Source of the DNA: Ridgeia piscesae
Lineage: Eukaryota; Annelida; Polychaeta; Sabellida; Siboglinidae
Direction of reading: 5' to 3'
NCBI GenBank assembly: GCA_025642075.2
Contig: JAODUO010000627.1
Location: 136,501 to 200,500 of the forward strand
DNA length: 64,000 nt
Shown: positions 22,683 through 42,887 of the stretch, in pieces
Numbering within the stretch: the first letter of the stretch is position 1
Layout: each line of letters starts with the position of its first letter
Translations under genes and position numbers: made by a program
Notes under the pieces: generated by a model
Databases searched by the model: none
Seen by the model: only the letters and a program-made list of their open reading frames with translations
What the model was told of the DNA's origin: nothing

Positions 22683-24823
22683 ATAATAAATAATAATAAA
22701 ATACAATATTTATATAGCGCCATAATCACACGGTGCTTTATGGCGCTTTACAGTACAATAATAATAATAATAAATCTACAGAGAAATTAAAACATTACAA
22801 TATTCAGTTAAATAATTTAAAAGCTAAACAACAAATAGTCATAAATTGAATTAAACAGTAAAAATATAATTATATATAATGATAATAAAACTAAAAGGTA
22901 TAGGTGCAATAAATAATAAAATAATATATTACATAAGAACTATCAAAATAAACAAATATATGTATACTTAGGTGGGATTAAAACTAGTAAGATTGCGGAT
23001 AAAATGTACATTCATGGCATTAAAATAAATGAACAAGTAGGAATAAATATCGTGTGCTATTAAAACGGTTGATATGTCGATTTGGTATCTATGTATTGCT
23101 GCTGGAACAGAAATGTGTTTAGTTGCCTTTGAAATTTGATGCAGCTATCACTATTTCTGATGTTAACAGGCAAACTGTTCCATAGAGTCGCCGCTGCTTT
23201 CGTAAAAGTTCTGTCAACATACGTTATAGTTCGCGTTCGTGGCACGGTCAACAGGATGGTTGACTCGATCTGACCGTAAAGAGCGTCGGCGATTGGTGGT
23301 GTATCGCACGATAGGTGTGTGACAAGATCTTATATTTGGCGGTGGACTGGAAGCCAGTGAAGTTCTTTCAGAACAGGAGTGATCTGGGAGCGGCGACCAG
23401 TTCTTGTGATGACACGCCCGCAAGCATTCTGAAGACGTTGCATCTTCGCAAGATGATTCTCTGGTAAACCGTACAGTAGCGAATTACTGTAATCTAATCT
23501 TGAGGTTACCAAGGCATGTACAAGTGTCTTTGTTGCATCCAGGGTGAGATACCGTCGGATTCTCCCAATATTCCTCAGGTGGTAGTATCCTGTTCGACAT
23601 ACCGAATGTATACGCTGACTCATATTCAGGTGTTGATCGTAGATAACCCCAAGATCACGGACGGAAGATGATTGTAGTTGTTGTTGTTCCCCGACGGTAT
23701 AATGGTAATGTTAGAAAGTGATTTAAGTCCGTGCTTGGATGTGAACAAGTACACTTCCGTTTTCTCGTCATTCAACTTGAGCATTTCTCGTCAGCCAAGT
23801 ACGAACGTCTCTGATGCAATCATTCAACCGGGTAACTGCTGCTATGCGTTCTTCATGGTCACTATTCATGAAAGAGACGTGTGTCAGCGGCATAAAAGTG
23901 CACGTCTAATTTATGATGCCTTATAATGTTTCCGAGTGGTCGTGTGTAAAGTGAGTAAAGTTTTGGGTCGAGCACCGATCCCCGTGGAACGCCATATCCC
24001 AGTGTTACACCAGCCGAAGCATTTTCACCAATGATGACTTGTTGGCATCGCTGGCACAAATACGATGCCATCCATAACAGTGCATCGCCAGAAATGCCAT
24101 GTGTTTCTTTCAATCTCTCGAGGAGGATGGCGTGATCTATCGTGTCGAATGCTGCTGACAAATCTAACAAAACAAGCGCTGCAACACGTCCACTCTCCAG
24201 TGCCTGGACGATGTCATGTTGTATCTTGATTAAAGCTTTTTCGGTTGAGTGTTGTTTTCTGTAGGCAGACTGCAAACGGTCGTGGAGATTGTTTTCTAGC
24301 AGATGTTGCTCGATTCGAGTATTAACAACTTTCTCCATTATCTTCGAGATGAATGGCAGGTTTGACACTGGTCGGTAGTTGCTTAGTAACTCTGGATCAA
24401 GAGATGGTTTCTTCAGGCGAGGTTTAATGTGGGCATGCTTAAGCTCTGCAGGCACTTGGGATGTTTCAAAAGATCTATTCACAATAGCCACTATTAATGG
24501 TGCTAGTTCATGAGCACATGATTTCAGTAGCCAAGTTGGAATGGGGTCCAGTTTGCAAGACTTATCAGGCGAAGATTTTATGATGCCTATGATTTCTTCA
24601 TTTGTCATCTGGACAAAGGTATCTAGTCACTTGAACGCCATCATCTGATGGTGTCGTAAGATACGAGGTATCGTCAGGACACAGAGGGTCGCGGATCATC
24701 GACACTTTTGCAGTGAAAAAGTCTGAAAAGTCACTGGCGAGTTGAGCATCTGACGTGTGCATAGGCAATGGGCATCCTTTGATGTTTCCCATCAAGGTGT
24801 TTACCGTTCGAAACACCGCCTTA
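22683..24823 (-). mobile_element. CR1/L2-like LINE, 3' half (reverse transcriptase and tail)
   Basis: Minus-strand reverse transcriptase in several shifted frames. The main block at 23862-24608 carries NYRPVSNLPFISKIMEKVV, the motif A segment DLSAAFDTIDHA and the motif B segment GVPRGSVLDP. Motif C is FYAADT, where the usual YADD has lost its first catalytic aspartate. C-terminal blocks follow at 23330-23623 (SRLDYSNSLLYGLPE, LKELHWLPVHRQI) and 23060-23251 (TLWNSLPVNIRNSDS). The 3' end is a GGCGCTATATAAATATT motif plus a TTATTATT-rich tail near 22683. The 5' half continues at 27942-29421 beyond the inserted transposon. Confidence 0.9.
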
Positions 24824-24830
24824 GTGTCAT
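24824..24830. repeat. target-site duplication GTGTCAT (left)
   Basis: A 7-bp direct repeat abutting the left TIR; identical to 27935-27941. Confidence 0.85.
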
Positions 24831-25694
24831 CACGGACTTATATGCACTGGACTGCTGTCTCCGGGTTCAAGGCCGCTAGAGTAGCGCAGCAAGGTCAACC
24901 TAGCACAAGATGTATAAGTTACTTCCGGTTGTCTGCTGGTTGCCGGCAATTTCGCAGTTGACCGCAGGAAAACATCGTTTTAATAAGACATTTGGATAAA
25001 CTCTTCCATGACATGTATGTTTAATAAAATCCTAGCAAAAACATTGTTTGAATAGTTGTTTTGTGTGAAGTATTAACGACGTTAACGGTTAAAATGCGTT
25101 GCAGCGAAAACGTCATCGACCCAACTTGGCAACTACGAAGTACTACTACCACTAGTCCGTGTTGCAATTTATTAGTAAATGAAACCGTGGCTGCTTCGGT
25201 GGTTGGGGCAAACCCAGACTAGGGAAGGAAACAATTCATCAGTTTTAATCAAAATGAATGACTTGGGATTTAGTTACAGCCACGAGATGGACTTTAGGAC
25301 CAGGGCCAACAGTATACAGATGGTCCCGAGACAACCCAGCCCCTCCACACCCCATGATCGTTACGGAAAATATAGTAGGCAGCCCTGCTGTAGGCACTTC
25401 AACAAAATTACCACAGGATAGTTGCTTAAATGAAAGGTAATACGTTACAGATCACATAACTATTAATTTTATTACGATACCTTTATTAGATCCAAAATTA
25501 TTGCAATTTAAAGACGAAACAATTGTGCTAAATTTGTGTATCTCTTATAATGGTAAAATAAGCTCATTTTGTTTCTGTTGATAAATATTCGAATAAGTGA
25601 CTTTAAAATGGCATAACGTTGTAATTTATAGAACTATTAAAATATTGTTTGCAACATTTTGAAATACATTGTATGGAGTAATACATTTTCAATA

Positions 25695-25807
25695 AATATA
25701 TATTAACTAGTCATGTAATACTAAATTAGTTAATAGGTGATAATTAGCAGATAATATATATTAACTAGTCATGTAATAATAAATTAGTTAATAGGTGATT
25801 ATTAGCA
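25695..25807. repeat. tandem duplication, about 55 bp twice
   Basis: 25695-25750 and 25754-25807 are nearly identical, sharing TTAACTAGTCATGTAATA and TTAGTTAATAGGTGA. It lies inside the TIR transposon. Confidence 0.85.
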
Positions 25808-27873
25808 GGCAACCTTGACACACAGAAACTTTTTTTTTGTAAAATGCCACAATGTCCATGAATATGTTTATAATATTATATAAACATGAAATTTGTAAAA
25901 CCACCTTACTTATGTAATAAAAAATCATTAATAATAAATTGATTAATAAATCAATATATACTTAGCAGCCGTACTTTGTATATACACATGAATAAACGGC
26001 CATACTGTCCATAATTATTAAGACATGTCCACATTAATTACGGTAGTAAATATACATTAGCCAGAAATTTCACATTAACACCAACTTAATTAATAAGTTA
26101 ATATTGGCTAATGTTAGCATGTTAACTCGGCAAATGGCTATGTTTTGATGAAAGCCTGCAGTAAATAATTATGAAGTAAATATAATTTATGCAATGTTTA
26201 GAACCATATGAAACATTATGATTAACCATCAATAAATACATGTCATTAAATAATAACTTTATTAATAAATATTATCTAAATAACAAACTCAACAGATTAA
26301 TGCTTGACAATGAAGCACAGTTGTCATACTTCACTTGTTTATGAGTGACCGTGTGTTTACAGGTTGGACAAATACTGCAGACTCAGAAGAGACCAGTAAT
26401 ACATTTTTACCGTTTCATAATATTCTGCATTTCGACATGATCTTGATGAAGTAATGTTTATAAATGTTCACAGTGTTTCGTCACCGACTCCAACATCTCG
26501 TGTGCCAAATGCTGCTTTCTGGGTTACCATCCATAGGGATAAAGTGCACGATGAAGAAGCTGCTCACATTACTCCACCTCACAATACTGTCTTTTTGCAA
26601 TATTCACAATATTCTGCAAGATCTACACAGGAATGTTCATAATCCAGTGTGTCCTGTGTCGTACAGAAACCATCTAATTCCAGTGCCCTCTAATTAAGTT
26701 GTAAAGTGATGTCTATATTATCCAATGTGTATTATGTGTCACATTCAGCGAGATAAATTGTGTAAAATTATTTAGTGTATGCAGATGATGCCTATGATAT
26801 ATTGACGACTTTGTAGGCTATGTACCTTCACAGTTAACTGACAGATAGTTTTGTTCAAGCAATGCAATAATGCTGTGTTCTTGTCTATTAAAACTGCAGT
26901 GTACATGTCATGTTCACAGGAACTGTATCTTTAGACAGCATAGATATGTTGCTGTGTCATCTTCAGCCAGATGAAGCTTGTAATAATGCATACACGTAAT
27001 GTGTGTAACTTTCAGGTGCGAGATTTATGAAATAAAACAATTCAAAGTGCATGTAATAACTACAATAATGAATCAAACACATTATGTCAGAATTATTGTA
27101 TATCCATGCCAAGCATTTAAATACATAAACTAGAAATAACAAATACACAATTCTTAGTAATGCTTACATTTCTAGAAGTAAAATGCATTATTATTAATTA
27201 TAATTAGGAATAGTTGTAGTGGTATTTTATTCACAATAAAACAGGATCAGAATAAATAAATTGCACATGAACAATCATCAAAATATAAATAACACAAATC
27301 AATAATAAATACAAGCGAATGGCAGTCAACATTGAAAACAGTTATCAATGCCTAACTGGGCTTGGGCCAAGGCATAGCCATAGGCCAAGCAAGGGCAGGT
27401 ATAAACTGACACTGACAGCATAGAATGACAGATCGGTTAAATGATCGGCTGCTGTTAAACTGGCTTGAGATTAACAAATTATTATAAGTATTTAAACATT
27501 ACATATAATTCCAATATATGAATTTACACCCATAGCAAGACTGGTTAAAACTTGCGTCACTTGCCCAAGAAAAAACTGTGGTCTTAGCCTTGCCTTCGGT
27601 ATTGTTTACGCCATTAGGCCGGCACCCCGATGCATATTATAAGTCATGTACGACGAAAATAGAATTAAATAACCCATTTAGAACTACACTGGAGATAGCC
27701 ATAACATTTACCAAACTAGGTACAGTCATCGTTTAGGAAAATTCTCACTATTATTGAATTAAACAGTTTTATTCACCACAAGAATCCTCTCGATGTTTGG
27801 CATCTCCATCGCAGTGGCTAGTAGACCGGAAGTGGGGAGTACATCTTGTGCGCTCGTGACCTTTGCAGCCAAC

Positions 27874-27905
27874 TCCGCCGCTCGCGAAGCGCCGCGAGCG
27901 GCGGA
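27874..27905. repeat. subterminal GC-rich hairpin of the TIR transposon
   Basis: TCCGCCGCTCGCG at 27874-27886 pairs perfectly with CGCGAGCGGCGGA at 27893-27905 around a 6-nt loop, in an otherwise AT-rich element. The 3' arm overlaps the inner edge of the right TIR. Confidence 0.85.
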
Positions 27906-27934
27906 GACAGCAGTCCAGTGCATATAAGTCCGTG

Positions 27935-27941
27935 GTGTCAT
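27935..27941. repeat. target-site duplication GTGTCAT (right)
   Basis: The second copy of the 7-bp target duplication. Confidence 0.85.
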
Positions 27942-29421
27942 GGCGACTCTGTCTGATTTGTTTCTCACAGTACTAGTAGATTTGGCGGCACGTAGTGACT
28001 TGTTGACAACTACACAAAAGTCACGGTAGATTTGGTGATGTACCTCCAGTTTTGTTAAGCGCCAGCGACGTTCTAGCTGCCGTCGTTTGCGTTTAGCACC
28101 ACGAAGAGTGTCCGTGTACCATGGGGCGTGTGGTCGGAGCGTTATTGTTCGATGTAACAGTGGTGCCTGAGAATTGATGATATCATTCAACGAGCGAATA
28201 TAGTTTGTTATTAAGTCATGGAGAGGTGCTTCAATGTCACATAGGTTTATTCCTGACAAATGCATTCTTTGAATGTTGTAGTATCGATTGCACGTAATTT
28301 TCGAAATTCAACAATCACTCGATTTGTGCGTGGTTTTGACAAGCGAGCAGACAACGATATTGCGTAGTGATCACCACTGATGTTTCCAGACGTATCACAT
28401 AACACTGGATCAGTCACTTCTAGTTTCTGTATGGTATCATTGGAATCTTCATTTGTTATTACGAGATCCAGCGTATGACCTTTTATGTGCGTTGGTTCAT
28501 TGACATGTTGCTTGAGTCCGCAGGTGGAGAGCGAATCTTTGAACCTATGAGCGTCTGTGTTGGTGTCCGAGTCGAGATGAAAGTTGACATCCCCGACGAT
28601 GATGCTGTCTGCGCATTCAACTGCAACATGCTCAATAAAAGATGACCATTCTTGAAAGAAAACGCTTGTTTTTAATCCGTTCTGAGTTGATGTTGGCGAA
28701 CGGTACACGATAATAAAATGAATTGTTGCACCGTGATGTTCAACACGGCAGTTTCTATAATCAAAGTGTGACACAGCAGTGTCAGTGGGGGATGTTGATA
28801 CAGTTGTTACTGACAGTCCTGTTTTAAACATGATTCCCACGCCGCCACCGATTCTCCCAGTATTTCGTGGAACGTAATAAAATTCATATCCAGTGGGGAC
28901 CATCTCACTGATGCAGACTGCGTCAATGTCACTGCGAAGCCGTGTCTCTGTTTGGCACATAATGCCGTAGTCGTGAGACGTGACATAGTCCGAAATTGAA
29001 AGAGTTTTGTTTTTCAAAGAACGAGTATTCAGGCAGCACACGTTGATGTGGCTCGACTCCAAATACAAAGACGGTGTAGTTACTCTCGTAATATGTATTA
29101 AGTTGCCCCTGCCAGTGGTTGTATGTCGACGTGTACTTGTAGTCAGGATCTCATTTATTGGCGAGGATGTGTGCGTGTCAATTGTTGTGTGCTTGGTGAT
29201 TGATCGATGACAGACCACTGTGGATATTCGTTGTTGTTGTTGTTGTTGTTGTCGTCGTTGATTACGCCCCCCCCTCGGCAGCCGAGCTTGGTGGGAAGTC
29301 TAGAAGCAATGCCAAGTTCACGTAACAATGTCCATGTGGTGGCATTCAAGCGTGACTTATTGGAATGTCTGCATTCGACCAGTTGACAGGCAGTGTAGAA
29401 CAATTGGTCTTGTGTTGTCAT
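27942..29421 (-). mobile_element. CR1/L2-like LINE, 5' half (endonuclease domain)
   Basis: An apurinic-like endonuclease is encoded on the minus strand in a 323-codon uninterrupted frame at 28247-29218. It has NVCCLNTRSLKNK, the QTETRL site, a RIGGGVGIMF block, IIVYRSP, IVGDVNFHLD and the catalytic SGDHYAI. The linker to the reverse transcriptase follows at 27942-28265 in another frame (APWYTDTLRGAKRKRRQLER). The N-terminal lead at 29155-29421 carries a RLPTKLGCRGGG motif and an asparagine run from a GTT repeat. The element is interrupted at the target duplication and continues at 22683-24823. Confidence 0.9.
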
Positions 29422-30652
29422 TATTTACCGGATACAGCGAATTGAGGCTGCCACTGAAGTGTGACGGCCAGTCTGCCAGCAAGCAGGGTGTGCAGTGTGG
29501 ACTATGGTTCCAGGTGTCGTCAAGCTTGACTGATCACCAATGTAGCAAAGCAATGTCTTAAAATCCATAACAATTCACATATATGGCGTACTTGTATGAA
29601 ATTGTCGGACGAATTGTAGAGCAGGTATTTCACAAATCACACCTCATAAAAATTATAAATGCACGACGGTCACAACTTATAGAAAATCACAATAATGTCC
29701 AGAGCTTGCAAGGTGCAACCATACAGGTGCAACCGTCAATGTCGAGGAGCCACATGCAATAGTGGACACAATTGAGATCCTTATAACCCTGAGAAACATA
29801 TAAATAAATTATATGGCATTTTCTAAAGTAATTGGACATTTCGTTATATTACATTTAGAGGCATCTAAACAGCAAGTATCGGCCTGACTGTGATAACTTC
29901 TACAATAATGAATAATACTTTATGATGCATATGTACAATGATAAGTGGCATGATCCTTCTTGAATTCAAACTCATTGTCATTTCTATCCAGGTATGCTCC
30001 CATACACAGAAGCAGTGTACAAGTTATTTAAACATTCTTGGAAGCAACTGTAACAAGCACTTTGGATAAAGCACCAAGGGTTAGGATTTTCACGTTTTTG
30101 AGACGTGAAAGTTTATTTGGGTTGTTTAGTTTCAATTTCATTACTTATAAGTATGTAGTTATTGGTTCAGCAAGTTACTCGATATATTATTATGAAACCC
30201 GAAAGAATGACATAGGATCCAATCCACTTATTTTTAAATAATAATATGTTTTACATCTACTGGGCTGGTTGATAGGAATTTAAGAAGTACTATCTTTACA
30301 AAAACGAACCGTGTTAATTTTTAGTTTGATCATGCTTCCAGGCAGTGTCAGTAGATAGCAAAACTTAGCCAATCATAATTACATAAAACTAAATTGTGAA
30401 ACAATCACATCTGCAGCAGTAAAACAACTAACTTTACATTGTTTTTTCTACAGCAGATGTTGCAGTTGCACAATTAATATAATTAAGTAAATGTTTACTT
30501 TTTTAAAGGCAAAATGTGTTTTTATTGCTTTGTTGCTGTAATTTATCAGTTTTGTCTGCACACACAGTGCACTGGCATAAAGACACATACATAAATGTAA
30601 AATAGTACATTGGAAGGTTGGAACTGAGACAAATAAATGTTGTGTTTTTCAG
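29422..30652. other. intergenic or intronic sequence, no gene recognised
   Basis: I searched for a first exon of the SRD5A3-like gene here and did not find one. No repeat family recognised. Confidence 0.4.
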
Positions 30653-31688
30653 GTGGTTTTACCATTTCTATCTGGTCGGCGTGATTGTGAACAGCTGCGT
30701 GTGTAACCATGTGACAGTGGCCTATGTCTACATGGCCCAACCACCTGCCATTATTGAAGGACCTGTCAAGCTTCTTCAGTCCTCACATCATGCCAACATA
30801 GGTGTACATTCGATTTAGCAAAATATTGTTATTATCAATATGTATACATTTATTTATTAGTATTATTGTTACATTATTGTTATTCTTTGACATTTACTAA
30901 ATTAGTTATTACTGCTTTCAATACATTCATTTATTAAATTATTTATTACTATTAATCATACGTATACATTTATGTGTAAGTAAAGTATGGGACCACAAAA
31001 GGTCACCACATATTAACTGTCTGCTATTCCCACTTTGTTCTGTGACTTAGAGTTAGTGTTCATCAATCAAACACATCTAGTAGATGTGTATTAGGAATTT
31101 ACACTAACACTGCAGAGAAAGTATCTACAGATGCCAAGCACCACTTACGTAAGGCATCTACGGCATTGTCTTCTACGCCTCCTCTGGAGCAGCTCTCCGA
31201 GGCACCTGGCTTAAATGGACAGACTCGTAAGTACTCGCAAACATTCTGCATCGTTCATTAGGAATGTGGTCATGTGATATAACATTGGGTGATTTCAGCC
31301 ACACGCTGCTCATGTTACATGCAATGTTTGGGATGTAGATTTGCCACAGGCAGTTTGCTTGGATGCATTGATATACTTTTCTAAGCAAAAGAATACTTGA
31401 CCATAGATTCACAGAAACTCACACACCCATACCAGTCGTATTTTGTAGAGTTGTACATTTTAACAAGATTTGCAGATTTCCCCAAGGATGGGTTTCATTA
31501 CAGGTGTACATGTGGCTGACTTCTTCAAGTGGCAGTGCATTCTGGGTATGGCGATGTTTCGAGCTGGCAGCAGTACAACATACACGTCATGTTTGCCAGA
31601 CTTCGTCAGAATAAAGCTGGTAAATCTCTCTCCACCTTTCGTTGTCTACCTCTCCCAATCCTCCCTCTCTTCCCATCCTTTCCCCAGA

Positions 31689-31906
31689 GCTATATACAAA
31701 GACCAGCTCATATTTGGATGGGTAAAGCCTGTTTGGGGCGGGTGGAACTGTCAATGGATTGGTAAAAATAGGTAGCTAAAAAGGGTCTTCAAAAATCACA
31801 CATTTGGTCAATTATGCTCTGAAATGGGTTTCACACGTGTGTGTGAGTTAACATGCATGTGTCTACCACAACATTTGTGACTGGCAAAGTTATTATCCTG
31901 CCTAGA
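31689..31906 (+). mobile_element. degraded copy of the hAT-like MITE
   Basis: Contains the family's internal order: a GGATGGGTA-like repeat, AAAAAGGGTCTTC, TTATGCTCTGAAATGGG, GTTAACATGCATGTGTC and GTGACTGGCAA. The ends have decayed and no target duplication is visible. Confidence 0.55.
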
Positions 31907-31909
31907 GGT

Positions 31910-32394
31910 CTGCCTCACCCTCCCTGTTGGTCACACTCTGTCCATGCCTTGTCCACTCTGTCTTCCTGCTCCTCCCTCTCTCTCCCACGGGTCACTCTAT
32001 TCCTCTCTCCAACCCAACTCTTGCAAACTCAATCCATCTTCCGCTCCTACCACTGTCTTTCTCCTGCAATATCACCCTCCCTTCATTCCCTCCCACTGAA
32101 TGTCACTGGCTCTCTCCCTCCACCCCTCCTTCTCCCGCTCTCCCGCTCTCTCTCTCTCATCCCTTCTCGTTCACTCGCCTCTCTCTCCTACTCCTTCGTC
32201 CCGCCTCTCATTCCCTCCCCCTTTCCCACTCCATCCATCCACCCCTTCACCCCCCCTCTCTCTCTCTCTCTCACTCACTCTCTCTTTATCCCCCCGTTCC
32301 TCCCTCCCTCCCTCCCTCCCTCCCTCCCTCCCTCCCTCCCTCCCTCCCTCCCTCCCTCCCTCCCTCCCTCCCTCCCTCCCTCCCTCCCTCCCCT

Positions 32395-32427
<33 letters not shown>

Positions 32428-32480
32428 CCTCCCCCTCTCTCTCCCTCCCTCTGGAGTGTCACACTCATCCCTCCTTCCGA
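31910..32480. repeat. polypyrimidine tract with (CTCC)n and (TGCC)n
   Basis: About 570 bases almost free of purines on the plus strand. It contains about 25 CTCC units at 32298-32393, then CTGC repeats to about 32426, flanked by CTCTCT runs. It lies within the SRD5A3-like locus. Long proline/serine or Gly/Arg/Glu frames through it are artefacts. Confidence 0.9.
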
Positions 32481-33678
32481 TTCCTCCTCCCTCCATTTCA
32501 TTTAGTACGTATAATGACAACTTTGTAACGTTACTTATTTATACTTGTGAAATAATCCATATTTATGTCAACTACATAAAGATAATTACGAAGCTGATCA
32601 CAAAACCAATATTGATGGTTAACCATCAATAACTACACTTTGTTTCAATAAACCTGACCTGGATTGACTTTCTTAATGGATGACCCTTTTTAAAATATCC
32701 CTCACTGGCATGACAAACATGTCAAAATGACCACCGACTGATATTGACCCCTTTTCGAAATACTCCCCATTCCAATTCTACTACTTTCATGTTGGCAAGA
32801 TCTTATTCATATTTGGAATTAGAGTCAGAATCAGCGTTTGATTCCAATTTCTGAAATCTAAATCACCCCAGGTCTGCAATATGACTTATAATGACCACCT
32901 TTTAGTCATGTACACCCTCACAGACAGAATGTAATTTCAAAACAAACACGTGATGTTTACCTCTTCTGAATCACCTGTAAATCACACCAAAACACTGATT
33001 TGAAGGTCTAAAATTTATGTTTATATCCATTTTGTGAGCTTAATATGTTTAAAATGCTCATTAAATAATTTATTTTAAATCATTATTTATTTATATATTT
33101 ATTTATATTTATTTTAAATAAATATTTATTTATTTATATTTATTTTTAAATATTTATTTTAAGTCAATACTTATTTACTAATGTATTTATTTTACAACTG
33201 ACTAAATTGTGTAACCTTGTAACCACTGCCATAACCAGCGTGAATGTGGGGAATACGAGTCTGCGACTGTCTTTGTAATTAAAGTTTTTATGATTCTGTA
33301 CTGACCACAAGACAACGTTCTCTCCTTTGAGAAATTTAATATATATCCTGTAACGTGTGTTTGCACAGGTGGACGGACTAATAAATGATTCCCAAGAATG
33401 TGATTTCAGGGTCTAACATATGGGTGTTTGCACAGGTGGACGATCTGACTTGAAGCACCACATCCCCGGGGGGGGGGCTGGTTCGAGGTTGTGTCCTGTC
33501 CACCTCATGGAACTGGTCATCTACTCCGCCCTCCTGGCCGTGTCCAGTCTGACACACCGCGCCTTCTGGACGGTCATTCTCTCAATCTTTGTCAGTCAGA
33601 TTCACCCATCGGTGGTACCACGAACACTTTGAGAAGTACACCCATCGCCGGACGGCCGTCATTCCATTTGTTTTCTGA

Positions 33679-34280
33679 TGATTACGACAGGATGAGGCGA
33701 CTGTTTAGAAAACCACACTTGCCGTCAAGATTAGTCGTATTAAAATCGTCTCTACGTTTTGTAACTCGGTTTGTTTTGTCCACCCTACATTGCCTCAAAT
33801 CAGTGACCTGTATAATTCGCGAGTAGGAGTTAAAACTAATCTACTGACCAACGGGAGTAGCACTAGTAGCCTTATTATTTTGCTCATCCTTCATTTGTGG
33901 ACTATGGTGAACATTCAAACACCGTTTGTGGTGAACGTGCAAACACCGTGAAACAAACAAATTGCTGCAAGGAAACTTTAATACGCTTATGTGGCTATGG
34001 CAGGCGACAATCAAAGCAATATACTAAATCAGAAGGGAAACTAAGGTCAACAAGTTGATAATGTTAGAATATTCGTTGATTCAACTGTGTACTCATGTAT
34101 TGTATATAATGCTCTTTCGACTTGGCAGCCATATTTTTAGTTATTTCTTAATCAGTTATCGCTTCCCATTACCAAAGCAACTGTGTCATTACTTTTGCTG
34201 ACATCACGCGAGTTGTACCGTAGTTGGATTGTCAGACTGGCGAGCTTTCCACCACTATGTAAGTGTGCTATATGTCATTA
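33679..34280. other. intergenic sequence, nothing recognised
   Basis: No coding exon, repeat or RNA gene recognised between the SRD5A3-like remnant and the duplicated block at 34281. Confidence 0.4.
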
Positions 34281-34430
34281 GGCCTAACTTATGGGGTGCG
34301 TCAGAATCTAACCGACTGCATTTCTGCCAAAACAACCAGTATTCTATCATTAATCGAACTCCAGTGTTATAACATCCCGCAACAAGGCGTCAGGTTTTGC
34401 AAGAAATTATCGACATGTTATATAATCTAT

Positions 34431-34504
<74 letters not shown>

Positions 34505-34600
34505 GCCTAACTTATGGGGTGCGTCAGAATCTAACCAACTGCATTTCTGCCAAAACAACCAGTATTCTATCATTAATCGAACACCAGTGTTATAACATTA
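34281..34600 (+). repeat. 95-bp direct repeat flanking a (TA)n tract
   Basis: 34281-34375 (starting GCCTAACTTATGGGGTGCG) recurs at 34505-34598 with only about two or three differences. Between them lie unique sequence and a (TA)36-type microsatellite at 34432-34503. Confidence 0.9.
34432..34503. repeat. (TA)n microsatellite
   Basis: Uninterrupted alternating AT of about 72 bp, ending exactly at the second copy of the 95-bp repeat. Confidence 0.95.
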
Positions 34601-34659
34601 ACAGTACTGGTTAATACAAATAACTATTCTAATTGAATGATGATAAAATAAAGACACAC

Positions 34660-34665
34660 TTTATT
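34660..34665 (-). terminator. candidate polyadenylation signal AATAAA
   Basis: A minus-strand AATAAA about 210 nt after the stop codon of the beta-lactamase-like gene. Confidence 0.45.
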
Positions 34666-34873
34666 CCGCAACATTTTTCTTTTAGTGAACGGATAATTAC
34701 TTCCACCCTAAACAAAACGAGGAAGGATAATAAAATATTGAGAAATTCCCAGTTAAATATACAAGGGACCAACGCGTGTACAAATATGCAAGTTGCTTGT
34801 GTACATTCGCACAAACCCGCATTTTGTTTTTGCAAGCCATGAGTCCATTAAAAATTATCTTCCAGGAGTCAAT

Positions 34874-42887
<8,014 letters not shown>

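Larger units (their letters stand above)
24831..27934. mobile_element. 3104-bp TIR DNA transposon nested in the LINE, probably non-autonomous
   Basis: The first 33 bases (24831-24863, starting CACGGACTTATATGC) are the exact reverse complement of the last 33 (27902-27934). The element is flanked by the 7-bp duplication GTGTCAT and interrupts the LINE open reading region. Beyond the perfect TIR the two ends stay loosely alike (AGCACAAGATGTA with TTCCGGT on the left; GCACAAGATGTAC with TTCCGGT in the right arm). The right subterminus carries a 13-bp perfect hairpin. The interior is AT-rich and has no ORF that I recognise as a transposase. The superfamily is not assigned. Confidence 0.9.
30653..33678 (+). 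pseudogene. SRD5A3: SRD5A3-like polyprenol reductase, broken
   Basis: Homologue of the steroid 5-alpha-reductase family enzyme that makes dolichol for N-glycosylation in the ER. Exon-like pieces with plausible borders: 30653-30801 (WFYHFYLVGVIVNSC), 31154-31226 (YGIVFYASSG / LSEAPGLNGQ), 31504-31619 (WQCILGMAMF / SSWQQYNIHVMFARLRQNK) and 33436-33678 (DLKHHIP / WFEVVSC / LMELVIYSALLAV / HRWYHEHFEKYTHRRTAV, ending IPFVF-stop). The slashes mark places where the conserved sequence jumps frame: near 31190, 31550, the 10-G run at 33468-33477, near 33500 and near 33605. The N-terminal exon and the segment with the conserved LHSLRRL were not found. A pseudogene is most likely; uncorrected indels in the assembly are the alternative, although neighbouring genes are clean. 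Confidence 0.75.

Noticed and set aside
31853..32632. Proline/serine-rich 259-codon frame
   Set aside because: Produced by the polypyrimidine tract; no conserved domain.
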